Origin: Streptomyces venezuelae | GTDB lineage: Bacteria > Actinomycetota > Actinomycetes > Streptomycetales > Streptomycetaceae | DNA length: 64,000 nucleotides | Assembly: GCF_008642295.1 (NCBI RefSeq) | Contig: NZ_CP029190.1 | Coordinates: forward strand, 6,989,501-7,053,500 | Direction: 5' to 3' | Shown here: positions 8,919-17,242 of the stretch, one piece after another | How positions within the stretch are numbered: position 1 is the stretch's first letter | Layout of the letters: each line of letters begins with the position of its first letter | Translations under genes and position numbers: made by a program | Notes under the pieces: generated by a model | Seen by the model: only the letters and a program-made list of their open reading frames with translations | The model's database searches: none | What the model was told of the DNA's origin: nothing

Positions 8919-9959
8919 GTGAAGAAGAGCGTCACACAACTCGCCGACGGCCGTGAGCTGATCTACTACGACGCGGCGGACAGCACCGCCGTACGGGGCC
9001 ACGACCCCGACCTCCGGCCGCTGGACCGCGTCGACAGCAGCCCCGAACTCCGCCGCGACCCGGCCACCGGCGACTGGATCACCATCGCCGCCCACCGCCA
9101 GGCCCGCACCTACCATCCGCCCGCCGACCAGTGCCCCCTGTGCCCCGCACGGGACGGCAGGCTCGGCGAGATCCCGGCCGCCGACTACGAGGTCGTGGTC
9201 TTCGAGAACCGCTTCCCCTCCCTGGCCGGCCCGGCGGGCCGCTGCGAGGTGGTCTGTTTCACCCCCGAGCACGAGGCGGGCTTCGGCGATCTGACCCCGG
9301 CCCGGGCCCGGCTGGTCCTGGACGCCTGGACCGACCGCACCGCGCAGCTGTCCGCCCTCCCCGGCGTCGAGCAGGTGTACTGCTTCGAGAACCGGGGCGC
9401 CGAGATCGGGGTGACGCTCGCCCACCCGCACGGCCAGATCTACGCCTTCACCACGCCCCCGCCGCGCACCGTGAAGATGGCCGCCGCCGCGACCGCCCAC
9501 CGCGCCGCCACCGGCCGCAACCTCTTCGAGGACCTGCTCGCCGAGGCCCGGGCCGCCACGGACCGCGTGGTCACGGCCGGGGAGCACTGGACGGCCTTCG
9601 TCCCGTACGCCGCCCGCTGGCCGTACGAGGTGCATCTCTACCCGCACCGCCGGGTCCCCGACCTGACCTGCCTCACCGAGGCCGAACGGGCCGAGTTCCC
9701 CGGCCTCTACCTGGACCTGCTGCGGCGCTTCGACCGGCTGTTCGGCCGAACGGAACCCACCCCCTACATCTCCGCCTGGCACCAGGCCCCCGCCACCGCC
9801 CCCGGCGGCTCCGAACTCGCCCTGCACCTGGAGCTGTTCACCGTCCGGCGGACCGCGGAGAAGCTCAAGTACCTGGCCGGCACCGAATCCGGCATGGAAG
9901 CCTTCATCAACGACGTGGCGCCCGAGACGGCCGCCCGGCAGCTTCGGGAGTCCGTATGA
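8919..9959 (+). CDS. galT: Galactose-1-phosphate uridylyltransferase
   Basis: A 346-residue HIT-superfamily enzyme that swaps UMP between UDP-glucose and galactose-1-phosphate in the Leloir pathway. The active-site motif is seen as GVTLAHPHGQIYAF (the first His of HPH is followed by the UMP-accepting His). The metal-binding CPLC pair is present near residue 70 (QCPLCPARDG), together with VVFENRFPSL and the C-terminal HLELFTVRRTAEKLKYLAGTE. The start is GTG 8919, directly after the TCTTG repeats and without a good ribosome-binding site. The stop overlaps the galK ATG. Length matches actinobacterial GalT. Confidence 0.95.
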   Translation: MKKSVTQLADGRELIYYDAADSTAVRGHDPDLRPLDRVDSSPELRRDPATGDWITIAAHRQARTYHPPADQCPLCPARDGRLGEIPAADYEVVVFENRFPSLAGPAGRCEVVCFTPEHEAGFGDLTPARARLVLDAWTDRTAQLSALPGVEQVYCFENRGAEIGVTLAHPHGQIYAFTTPPPRTVKMAAAATAHRAATGRNLFEDLLAEARAATDRVVTAGEHWTAFVPYAARWPYEVHLYPHRRVPDLTCLTEAERAEFPGLYLDLLRRFDRLFGRTEPTPYISAWHQAPATAPGGSELALHLELFTVRRTAEKLKYLAGTESGMEAFINDVAPETAARQLRESV

Positions 9960-11161
9960 ACCCGGCCCACGAGACGGCCCACGACCCGGCCCACGAGACG
10001 GCCGGCGGCGCGGCCGGCACCACGGCCGACGCCTTCCACCGCGTGTACGGCACCCACGCGGACGGCGTCTGGGCGGCGCCGGGCCGGGTCAACCTGATCG
10101 GCGAACACACCGACTACAACGACGGGTTCGCGCTCCCCATGGCCCTGCCGCAGGCCACCCGGGTGGCCGCCCGCCGCCGCGGGGACGGCCGGCTGCGCCT
10201 GCACAGCGACCGGTTCGACGCAGGAGTGGTCGAACTGGAGGTGGCAGCCCTGGCCCCGGGCGCGGTCCCCGGCTGGGCCCGCTACCCGGCCGGAGTGGTC
10301 TGGGCGCTGGCCGAGGCCGGCCATCCGGTCGGCGGCGGCGCCGACCTGCACGTGGACAGCACCGTCCCCACCGGGGCCGGCCTGTCCTCCTCGGCCGCCC
10401 TGGAATGCGCCGTCGCCGTGGCCTTCGACGAGCTGTACGGACTGGGCCTGACCCGGCCCGAACTCGCCCGGACCGCCCAGCGCGCGGAGAACGCCTTCGC
10501 CGGGGTGCCCTGCGGGATCATGGACCAGATGGCCTCCCTCTGCTGCACCGAGGGCGCCGCCCTGTTCCTCGACAGCCGCACCCTCGGCCACCACCGGGTG
10601 CCGTTCGACCTGGCCGGCCACGGCCTGCGGCTGCTGGTCATCGACACCCGGGTCCAGCACGACCTGGCCGACGGGGCGTACGCGGGTCTGCGGGCCGGCT
10701 GCGAACGGGCGGCGGCCCTGCTCGGCCTGACCGCCCTCCGCGACCTGCCGGCCGAGGAACTGCCCGCCGCCCTGACCGCCCTGCCGGCCGAGCTGGCCCC
10801 GCTGGTCCGCCATGTGGTCACCGAGAACGCCCGGGTCACCGAGGCCGTGGACCGGCTGAGCGCCGGCAACCCGGCCGCCCTCGGTCCCCTCCTCACCGCC
10901 GGCCACGCCTCCCTCCGCGACGACTACCGGGTGAGCTGCCCCGAAACCGACCTCGCCGTCGACACCGCCGTCGCCGCCGGCGCCCTGGGCGCCCGGATGA
11001 CGGGCGGCGGCTTCGGCGGGTCCGTCATCGCCCTCACCCCGGAAGACCGCGCCGACCGGGTGGCCGCAGCCGTCACCGCGGCCTTCGCCGCCGCCGGATA
11101 CGGCCCCCCGGCCCTCCTCACCGCCACCCCCTCGGCGGGCGCCGGCCGGCTCGCCGGATGA
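9956..11161 (+). CDS. galK: Galactokinase
   Basis: A 401-residue GHMP-superfamily kinase that phosphorylates galactose to galactose-1-phosphate. The galactokinase signature GRVNLIGEHTDYNDGF is at about residues 43-58, the GHMP ATP loop is PTGAGLSSSAALE, and the C-terminal GHMP motif is GARMTGGGFGGSVIAL. ATG overlaps the galT stop (ATGA). The first 20 residues carry a short duplicated His/Glu-rich motif (PAHETAHDPAHETAGG) upstream of the normal family start. The reading frame allows no closer strong start, so it is kept, but a later start cannot be excluded. Confidence 0.95.
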   Translation: MNPAHETAHDPAHETAGGAAGTTADAFHRVYGTHADGVWAAPGRVNLIGEHTDYNDGFALPMALPQATRVAARRRGDGRLRLHSDRFDAGVVELEVAALAPGAVPGWARYPAGVVWALAEAGHPVGGGADLHVDSTVPTGAGLSSSAALECAVAVAFDELYGLGLTRPELARTAQRAENAFAGVPCGIMDQMASLCCTEGAALFLDSRTLGHHRVPFDLAGHGLRLLVIDTRVQHDLADGAYAGLRAGCERAAALLGLTALRDLPAEELPAALTALPAELAPLVRHVVTENARVTEAVDRLSAGNPAALGPLLTAGHASLRDDYRVSCPETDLAVDTAVAAGALGARMTGGGFGGSVIALTPEDRADRVAAAVTAAFAAAGYGPPALLTATPSAGAGRLAG

Positions 11162-11212
11162 GGGGTGTCCGCCGCCGTGCGGGCACCCGACCGGTGAGGC
11201 ATGCTCGGGAAC

Positions 11213-12064
11213 ATGACCGACCCGAGTGACGCGGTCGAAGCCGACCGAGCCCTGAAGAGCAAGCACCGAGCGATGTGGGCGCTGGGCGACTACCCCGCCT
11301 TGGCCTCCCGCCTCATCCCCGAACTGGGCACCGTACTGACCCGCGCCTGCGGGGTGAAGGGCGGCCAGCGGGTGCTCGACGTCGCCGCCGGGTCGGGCAA
11401 CGCCGCCATCCCGGCGGCGCAGGCCGGCGCCCATGTGGTGGCCTCCGACCTCACCCCCGAGCTGCTGGAGACCGGCCGCCAACTGGCCGGGGAGGCGGGG
11501 GTGAGCCTCGAATGGCGGGAGGCGGACGCGGAGGCCCTGCCCTTCGGTGACGGAGTCTTCGACACCGTCATGTCCTGCGTCGGGGTGATGTTCGCACCGC
11601 ACCACCAGGCCGCCGCCGACGAACTCGTCCGGGTCTGCCGCCCCGGCGGCACCATCGGCCTGATCAACTGGACCCCGCAGGGGTTCATCGGCCAGATGTT
11701 CGCCACCATGAAGCCGTTCGCACCCCCGCCGCCGCCCGGCGCGCAGCCGCCGCCGCTCTGGGGCACCGAAGACCATGTACGCAAGCTGCTCGGCGACCGG
11801 GTCACCGACGTGGCAGCCCGGACCCGGACCGTCCGGGTGGACCGCTTCGGGCGGCCCGAGGAGTTCCGCGAGTTCTTCAAGGCCTGTTACGGGCCCACCA
11901 TCGCGGTGTACAAGCACCTCGCCGACCAGCCCGAGCAAGTGGCCGCCCTGGACGAGGAACTGGCCGCGCTCGCCGACCGGAACCTCGGTGAGGACGGCAT
12001 GGAGTGGGAGTACCTGCTGGTGACCGCCCGCCGGGCCGGCCGGCCCGGAACCGGGCCGGAGTAA
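11213..12064 (+). CDS. SAM-dependent methyltransferase, class I
   Basis: A 283-residue methyltransferase. Motif I for AdoMet binding reads VLDVAAGSGNAAIPAAQAGAHVVASDLTPE; the acidic post-I and ALPFGDGVFDTVMSCVGVMFAPHH segments are typical of the UbiE/COQ5-like class. The substrate is not recognisable. ATG 11213 was chosen because MTDPSDAVEADRALKSKHRAMW looks like the family start; an in-frame ATG at 11201 gives four more residues. A Pro-rich loop (FAPPPPPGAQPPPLWG) lies about two-thirds along. It is 51 bases from galK and may be read through from the gal operon, but a galactose role is not supported. Confidence 0.85.
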   Translation: MTDPSDAVEADRALKSKHRAMWALGDYPALASRLIPELGTVLTRACGVKGGQRVLDVAAGSGNAAIPAAQAGAHVVASDLTPELLETGRQLAGEAGVSLEWREADAEALPFGDGVFDTVMSCVGVMFAPHHQAAADELVRVCRPGGTIGLINWTPQGFIGQMFATMKPFAPPPPPGAQPPPLWGTEDHVRKLLGDRVTDVAARTRTVRVDRFGRPEEFREFFKACYGPTIAVYKHLADQPEQVAALDEELAALADRNLGEDGMEWEYLLVTARRAGRPGTGPE

Positions 12065-12177
12065 CGTTAAGTCCCGTCACCACGAGCCGAGTTCGGACGT
12101 GGCGGGAAAGTGAGGACACGCTCACCAACGAGTGACGGTCCCCGGTAGCACTGCGCCGCACGGCCAGGGTGGTCACC

Positions 12178-12825
12178 ATGATCACCCATGCTCTGCGGCG
12201 CCCTGCCGTCGTCCTGGCCGCGGTCCTGGCCGCCGCCCTCCTCCAGCCCGCCTCCGCCGAGGCCACCATCACCACCCGGCCGGTCGCGGCGGCCGGCCCG
12301 CTGATGGCCCCGGCCGCGCCCGCGAACTCCTGCCCGCGGGTCACCGACCACCTCTTCCCGGCCGCCGACCCGCGCGTGGACCTCACCCGCATCACGCCCT
12401 CGCCGTCCTGGCGGATCAACTGCAAGCAGCTCTACCGCGCGGACAGCCGGCCGCCGGCCGTGGTCTTCGAGGAGGGCTTCCACCCCCGGGACACCGTGAA
12501 CGGCCAGTACGACCTGGAGCAGTACGTCCTGGTCAACCAGCCGTCCCCGTACGTCTCCACCACCTACGATCACGACCTCTACAAGACCTGGTGGAAGAGC
12601 GGCTGGAACTACTACATCGACGCCCCCGGCGGAGTGGACGTCAACCAGACCATCGGCGACACCCACAAGTGGGCCTCGCAGGTGGAGGTCGCCTTCCCCG
12701 GCGGCATCGCCCGCTCGTTCATCGTCGGGGTCTGTCCGGTCGACAAGACGACCAAGACCGAGATCATGGAGAAGTGCCAGGACAACCCGCACTACCAGCC
12801 CTGGCGCAACGACTTCCCCGGCTGA
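12178..12825 (+). CDS. Secreted mono-ADP-ribosyltransferase, scabin/ScARP (pierisin-like) type
   Basis: A 215-residue exported protein with a signal peptide (LRRPAVVLAAVLAAALLQPASA) from ATG 12178 behind AGGGTGG; GTG 12169 is an alternative. The catalytic triad pattern of R-S-E ADP-ribosyltransferases is visible: Arg87 in LYRADSRPP, the STS-like S127-T128-T129 in YVSTTYDHD, and Gln168-x-Glu170 in SQVEVAFPGG. In the known scabin, ScARP and pierisin enzymes Gln-x-Glu goes with modification of guanine bases in DNA rather than of protein. The C-terminal GVCPVDKTTKTEI...KCQDNPHYQPWR also matches that group as I remember it. Cysteines at about 52, 82, 186 and 200 could form disulfides. No immunity-like gene is adjacent. 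Confidence 0.82.
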   Translation: MITHALRRPAVVLAAVLAAALLQPASAEATITTRPVAAAGPLMAPAAPANSCPRVTDHLFPAADPRVDLTRITPSPSWRINCKQLYRADSRPPAVVFEEGFHPRDTVNGQYDLEQYVLVNQPSPYVSTTYDHDLYKTWWKSGWNYYIDAPGGVDVNQTIGDTHKWASQVEVAFPGGIARSFIVGVCPVDKTTKTEIMEKCQDNPHYQPWRNDFPG

Positions 12826-12864
12826 TCCCGGTCCCGCCCCCGCCCTTATGCCGTCTTCCGGCTG

Positions 12865-14661
12865 CTAGTGCGTGAGTTCGGCCGCGGCCAGGAACTGGGT
12901 CGCGGCCAGCTCCCCGTACAGCGGGTCGCCCGCCACCAACTCCTCGTGGGTGCCGGTGGCCCGCACCCGGCCGGCCTCCATGACCACGATCCGGTCCGCC
13001 AGGGTCACCGTCGACAGCCGGTGCGCCACCACCAGCACCGTGGTGTCCCGGGCGGCCTCGGCCACCACATCGCGCAGGGCCAGCTCGTTGACCGCGTCCA
13101 GCTGGGAGGTGGCCTCGTCGAGCAGCAGCAGCCGCGGCTTGCGCAGCAGGGCCCGGGCGATCGCCACCCGCTGCCGCTCACCACCCGACAGCGTCGACCC
13201 GCGGTGACCCACCATGCTGTCCAGACCGTCCGGCAGCTTCTTCACCAGGCCGTCCAGCCGGGCCCGGACCAGCACCTCGGCGATCTCCTCCTCGGTGGCG
13301 TGCGGCGAACCCATCAGCAGGTTCTCCCGCAGGGTTCCGGCCAGCACCGGGGCGTCCTGCTCCACATAGCCGATGGCCGCCCGGAGTTCGGTCAGCGGCC
13401 AGTCCCGCACGTCCCGGCCGTCGAGCAGCACCCGGCCGCCGGTCGCCTCGTAGAACCGCTCGATCAGACCGAACACGGTGGTCTTGCCCGCACCCGACGG
13501 ACCGACGAAGGCCGTCATACCGGCCCCCGGAACCTCGAAGCTCACCCCGTGGTGGACGAGCGGCAGCTCCGGCCCGTACCCGAAACGGACGTTCTCGAAC
13601 GTCACCGAGGCCGGGGTGCGCACCGCGCCCGCCGGCTGCACCGTGGGCTCGCCGCCGGTCGGCTCCGTCTCCAGCGCCTCGGCCTCGACGATCCGCGCCA
13701 GCGCTGCCGAGCCCACCTGGTACTGCGAGGCCGCGTCCGCCAGCTTGGAGATGGGGTCGATCAGGTAGAAGAGGAACAGCAGGAAGGCGACCAGGGTGGA
13801 GACGGTTATCTCCCCCGAGGCGACCCGGGCGCCACCGATGCCCAGGACGGCCAGGAAGGACACCTGCACCGACAGACCGATGGAGGGGCCTGCCACCGCC
13901 TGCCACTTCGCCGAGATGACACCGTGCCGCCAGGCGTCCTCCGCCGCGGCCTCCACCCGGGCGGTCTCCCGGGCCTCCGCACCGGAGGCCTTGATGGTCC
14001 GGTAGGCGCCGAAGGCCCGCTCCAGCACGGTCGAGATCTCGCCGACCGCCTCCTGGGCGCGCGCCGAAGCCTTCGCGATCTTCGGGTACACCATGCCGGT
14101 GGCCCCGCCGACCAGCACGATCACGCCGAGGGTCACACCGAGCAGCACCACGTCCATGGCCGCCATCAGCGCCACCGTCGCCAGGAAGGTGAGGCTGCCG
14201 GTCACGGCGGAGACCACCGACTTGGTCGTCACCTCGCGCAGCAGGGTGGTGTCGGAGGTCACCCGCGACATCAGGTCACCCGGCTGGGTGCGCTCCACCT
14301 CCGGGATCCGCAGCCGCAGCAGCCGGCCCACCAGGGTGCGCCGGGCCGCCAGGACCACCGACTCAGCGGTCCGCTCCAGGACGTAGGAGCCGATCGCCTC
14401 GATCAGCGTGCCCAGCACCACCAGCGCCGTCAGCAGCACCAGGACGCCGGCCACCGAATTGCCGTCACCGAGCCGGTCCACCAGGGCCTTCGCGGCCAGC
14501 GGCTGCGCGAGTCCGCTGGCCGCGCCCAGCAGCGAGAAGACCGCGCCCAGTGCCACGGTCCAGCGGTGCGGACGGAAGTGCCGGTACAACGCCTGCCAGT
14601 TCTGTGCCGCGGGCAGCTTCTGCGGGTCCGCGGCCTCCTGCTCCACCACTTGAGAGTTCAT
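12865..14661 (-). CDS. ABC exporter half-transporter (fused membrane and ATPase domains)
   Basis: A 598-residue type I exporter of the MsbA/LmrA class. Residues about 30-320 hold six membrane helices ([26 protein letters not shown] is the first). The ATPase domain has Walker [11 protein letters not shown]-loop [17 protein letters not shown], signature [16 protein letters not shown], Walker [13 protein letters not shown] and H-loop VAHRLSTV, so it should be active. As a half-transporter it would work as a homodimer or with an unlinked partner. It converges on the ADP-ribosyltransferase gene, so the neighbourhood does not reveal the substrate; multidrug or lipid export is the usual assignment. 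Confidence 0.93.
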   Translation of the reverse strand: MNSQVVEQEAADPQKLPAAQNWQALYRHFRPHRWTVALGAVFSLLGAASGLAQPLAAKALVDRLGDGNSVAGVLVLLTALVVLGTLIEAIGSYVLERTAESVVLAARRTLVGRLLRLRIPEVERTQPGDLMSRVTSDTTLLREVTTKSVVSAVTGSLTFLATVALMAAMDVVLLGVTLGVIVLVGGATGMVYPKIAKASARAQEAVGEISTVLERAFGAYRTIKASGAEARETARVEAAAEDAWRHGVISAKWQAVAGPSIGLSVQVSFLAVLGIGGARVASGEITVSTLVAFLLFLFYLIDPISKLADAASQYQVGSAALARIVEAEALETEPTGGEPTVQPAGAVRTPASVTFENVRFGYGPELPLVHHGVSFEVPGAGMTAFVGPSGAGKTTVFGLIERFYEATGGRVLLDGRDVRDWPLTELRAAIGYVEQDAPVLAGTLRENLLMGSPHATEEEIAEVLVRARLDGLVKKLPDGLDSMVGHRGSTLSGGERQRVAIARALLRKPRLLLLDEATSQLDAVNELALRDVVAEAARDTTVLVVAHRLSTVTLADRIVVMEAGRVRATGTHEELVAGDPLYGELAATQFLAAAELTH

Positions 14662-14971
14662 AACCGACAGGATGCTGAAAACCGGCCGACCACCTGACCT
14701 GCGCCGCCCGGGTATGTCACGTCACCCGACCGGCCGAAGGGGACCACCGGACGGCCCTGCGGCCACACCCGGGCGGGGACCGGGCCGTGACACGAACGGA
14801 TGCGTCCTCGCGGGCTGTTCCGGCACGACACGCCGAGGGACCGCTTGTAGCGTCGTCGTACGCGCCCCGGCGTCCGCGGCTCCGGCCGAGGGACCGCCGT
14901 GTGGGCGGCTTGGGGGGAGTCTTGCCGGTCGGGCAGGGCCTGATCGGCACTCCGTACGAGGAGCCGAGCCG

Positions 14972-15181
14972 ATGCCGAACAACCCGCCCGTCACCACGCT
15001 GCTCCGGATAGAGCGCGGCCATGCCGAACCGGAGGAACTGGCCGCGATAGCCGCGGTCCTGACGGCCCGCGCCCGGGCGGCCCAAGCCGCCACGGAACCC
15101 GACCCGCCGGCCCGCCGCGTCGTACGAAGGCCTGGCGGCCTGCACCAGGCCTGCTGGGCGGGCTGCTGGACCTGCGCGTAG
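14972..15181 (+). CDS. Acyl-CoA carboxylase epsilon subunit (small)
   Basis: A 69-residue protein starting at ATG 14972 behind GAGGAG. The N-terminal half (LLRIERGHAEPEELAAIAAVLTARARAA) is the conserved helix-forming core of actinobacterial acyl-CoA carboxylase epsilon subunits (AccE/PccE type), which tether the carboxyltransferase and biotin-carboxylase subunits. The tail is basic and Trp/Cys-rich (RRVVRRPGGLHQACWAGCWTCA) instead of the usual W-containing basic tail. These genes normally sit beside a beta subunit; none is here. It lies upstream of the pigment cluster, whose synthase consumes malonyl-CoA. The family call is good, the enzyme partner unknown. Confidence 0.7.
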   Translation: MPNNPPVTTLLRIERGHAEPEELAAIAAVLTARARAAQAATEPDPPARRVVRRPGGLHQACWAGCWTCA

Positions 15182-15190
15182 CCCCGCCAG

Positions 15191-15330
15191 GGGGTTCCGG
15201 GGCGGAGCCCCGAGAAGCAGCGGCGGGCGCAGCCCGGGCACCCCGGCCGCGCGATGCCGCGCAGCGGCCCCCGCCCCGGCGGGGTGCAGCCCCCGCGGGG
15301 GTCCGGGGCGGAGCCCCGGTTTCGGGAAGG
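15191..15330. repeat. Intergenic GC-rich palindromic repeats (two copies)
   Basis: Two copies of a CCGGGGCGGAGCCCCG element (core at 15197-15212 and 15303-15318) lie between the epsilon-subunit gene and the convergent FAD hydroxylase gene. Each is a palindrome able to form a strong hairpin. Elements of this form are scattered between genes in many Streptomyces genomes; here they probably also end transcription of both flanking genes. The rest of the gap is GC-rich and gene-free. Confidence 0.6.
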
Positions 15331-15394
15331 GGCGGGGTGGGGGCAGGCTCCGCGCAGCGGCACCCTGTCCCCGCCCCCTCCCGGCCCAGGCCGG

Positions 15395-17053
15395 TCAGGC
15401 GCGGTGCAGCAGCCTGGTCAGGACCTCCGTCAGGGTCGCCGCCGGGTTCTTCGCCGGGCCCTCGGAGCGCCACGCCACATATCCGTCCGGCCGCACCAGC
15501 ACCGCCCCGTCCGGCTGTACCCCGTGCGCCGCCGCCCAGTCCATGCCCTCCTCGGTACGGAGTTCCGCGTCCGCGCCGCCGCCCATCGTGTGCCCGGCCA
15601 GCCGTACCGACATCTCCCCGGCCACCCGTCCGGCCGCCGCCTGCCACGGCGTACCCGGGCTGCTGAGCAGGACGAACGACCGCTCGTAGAGGTCGAGGCT
15701 GGACATCCGCCCGGCCGGCCCCGTCAGCCACAGGTGCGGGGCCCGGGTGCCGGGCTCGCCGTCCAGCTTCATCCCGGCCGGGATGATCTCCCGGTCCGGG
15801 TCGCCGCCGATGACCGCGCCCTGCGGGTAGCAGTACGCCATCGCGGTCGGCAGCATCCGGCTGTCCTTCCCGGCCTTGCCGCTCGGCCCGCCGGGCACGC
15901 CCGGTGCCCCGGGCAGCGGCGAGTAGCCGGGGTGGTCGTGTTCCACGGACCGGGCCGAGGCCCGCTCGCTGGTGGCCAGTGCCACCGGCCGCCGCTCCTC
16001 CCCGTACGTCTCGAGCAGCTCCGGACCGGCCTCGCCCGCCAGCACCGCGGCAAGCTTCCAGGCCAGGTTGTGCGCGTCCTGGATACCGGTGTTGGACCCG
16101 AACGCCCCCGTGGGCGACATCTCGTGCACGGCGTCGCCCGCCAGGAACACCCGGCCCATCGAGTACCGGTCCGCCACCCGTTCGGCGGCATGCCAGGCCG
16201 CCTTCCCGCCGATCTCCACGTCCAGGTCGGGCACCCCGATGGCACGGCGGATGTGCGCCACGCACCGCTCGTCGGTGAAGTCCTCCATGGTCTCGCCTGT
16301 CTCGGGGTGCCAGGGGGCGTGGAAGACCCAGTTCTGGTCGTTGTCCACCGGCAGCAGCGCACCGTCCGCACCCGGCTTGATCAGGTAGCAGACGATGAAC
16401 CGCAGATCGCCCAGCACCTCGGGCAGCCGGCGCGACCGGAAGGTGATGCTCACGTTGTGGAACAGGTCGCCGTTCCCGGACTGCGGGATGCCCAGCTGCT
16501 CCCGAACCGGGCTGCGCGGCCCGTCCGCCGCGATCAGGTACTGCGCGCGGACCCGGATGTGCTGCCCGCCGTCGCGGTCCTTCACCACGGCGCTGACGCC
16601 GTGGGCGTCCTGGTCGAAGGAGATCAGCTCGGTGGAGAACCGCACGTCGGCGCCGGCCGCCCGGCTCCGTGAGGCCAGCACCGGCTCGATGTTGTTCTGG
16701 CTGCACAGGCACCACCGGGTGGGGCTGAACTTGGCCAGCGCGCCGCCCGGGTCGGTGTTCTCGACCAGCCAGCGGTGGTCCCCGCCGGTCAGCGAGGTGG
16801 CCTGGATCAGACCCTTGTTCTCCTCCAGGACGGCCGCGGCCTGCCGGATGTCCGGCTCTGCGCCGGCCACCCGGAACAGTTCCATCGTCCGGGCGTTGAT
16901 GCCACGGCCACGCGGGTGGGGGGAGACCCCCGCGTGCTTCTCGACCAGCAGATGTCTGATGCCGTGCCGGCTCAGGAACAGCGAGGTGGCGAGCCCCACC
17001 AGGGAGCCGCCCACCACCAGCACGGGCACGTCTACGTCGAACTTCTCTTCCAT
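15395..17053 (-). CDS. FAD-dependent aromatic polyketide hydroxylase, whiE ORFVIII-like
   Basis: A 552-residue class A flavoprotein monooxygenase (TcmG/PgaE-like). The N-terminal FAD motif is VPVLVVGGSLVGLATSLFLSRHG, the DG motif is LIAADGPRSPVREQLG, and the GD motif is VFLAGDAVHEMSPTGAFGSNTGIQDAHNLAWKLA. The C-terminal 120 residues form the thioredoxin-like tail of this class, ending PAATLTEVLTRLLHRA. ATG 17053 (MEEKFDVDVP) is preceded by GGAA. It diverges from the polyketide operon at 17243, the arrangement known for the spore-pigment (whiE) cluster, and would hydroxylate the pigment precursor. Confidence 0.88.
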   Translation of the reverse strand: MEEKFDVDVPVLVVGGSLVGLATSLFLSRHGIRHLLVEKHAGVSPHPRGRGINARTMELFRVAGAEPDIRQAAAVLEENKGLIQATSLTGGDHRWLVENTDPGGALAKFSPTRWCLCSQNNIEPVLASRSRAAGADVRFSTELISFDQDAHGVSAVVKDRDGGQHIRVRAQYLIAADGPRSPVREQLGIPQSGNGDLFHNVSITFRSRRLPEVLGDLRFIVCYLIKPGADGALLPVDNDQNWVFHAPWHPETGETMEDFTDERCVAHIRRAIGVPDLDVEIGGKAAWHAAERVADRYSMGRVFLAGDAVHEMSPTGAFGSNTGIQDAHNLAWKLAAVLAGEAGPELLETYGEERRPVALATSERASARSVEHDHPGYSPLPGAPGVPGGPSGKAGKDSRMLPTAMAYCYPQGAVIGGDPDREIIPAGMKLDGEPGTRAPHLWLTGPAGRMSSLDLYERSFVLLSSPGTPWQAAAGRVAGEMSVRLAGHTMGGGADAELRTEEGMDWAAAHGVQPDGAVLVRPDGYVAWRSEGPAKNPAATLTEVLTRLLHRA

Positions 17054-17242
17054 GGCCTGCTCGGTTCCTTCCCGCGGGGGGTGACCCACCTTGTATGCCC
17101 GCTGACCGGCCGAAGTGCGCCCGCGTTCACCCGCTTGATCTGCATGTGTCGCGTTCTGTGCAGCCTGCGGCAACGATCTGACTCAGGAAGGACTCCAGGC
17201 CTGCGCGTGCCGCGCGGCCACCGTCGCAAGGGAGCGTACGAA
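17054..17242. promoter_or_regulatory. Divergent promoter region of the spore-pigment cluster
   Basis: The 189-base gap between the hydroxylase and the first polyketide-operon gene must hold both divergent promoters. By analogy with S. coelicolor whiE, the hydroxylase promoter would be recognised by a sporulation sigma factor (SigF) and both would fire late in spore formation. I could not pick convincing -35/-10 pairs or an operator by eye. The purine-rich AAGGGA before 17243 is the only obvious translation signal. Confidence 0.4.

Noticed and set aside
12178..14661. Toxin-exporter pair (ADP-ribosyltransferase plus ABC exporter)
   Set aside because: The two genes converge, and the transferase has its own signal peptide, so the exporter is not needed for it.
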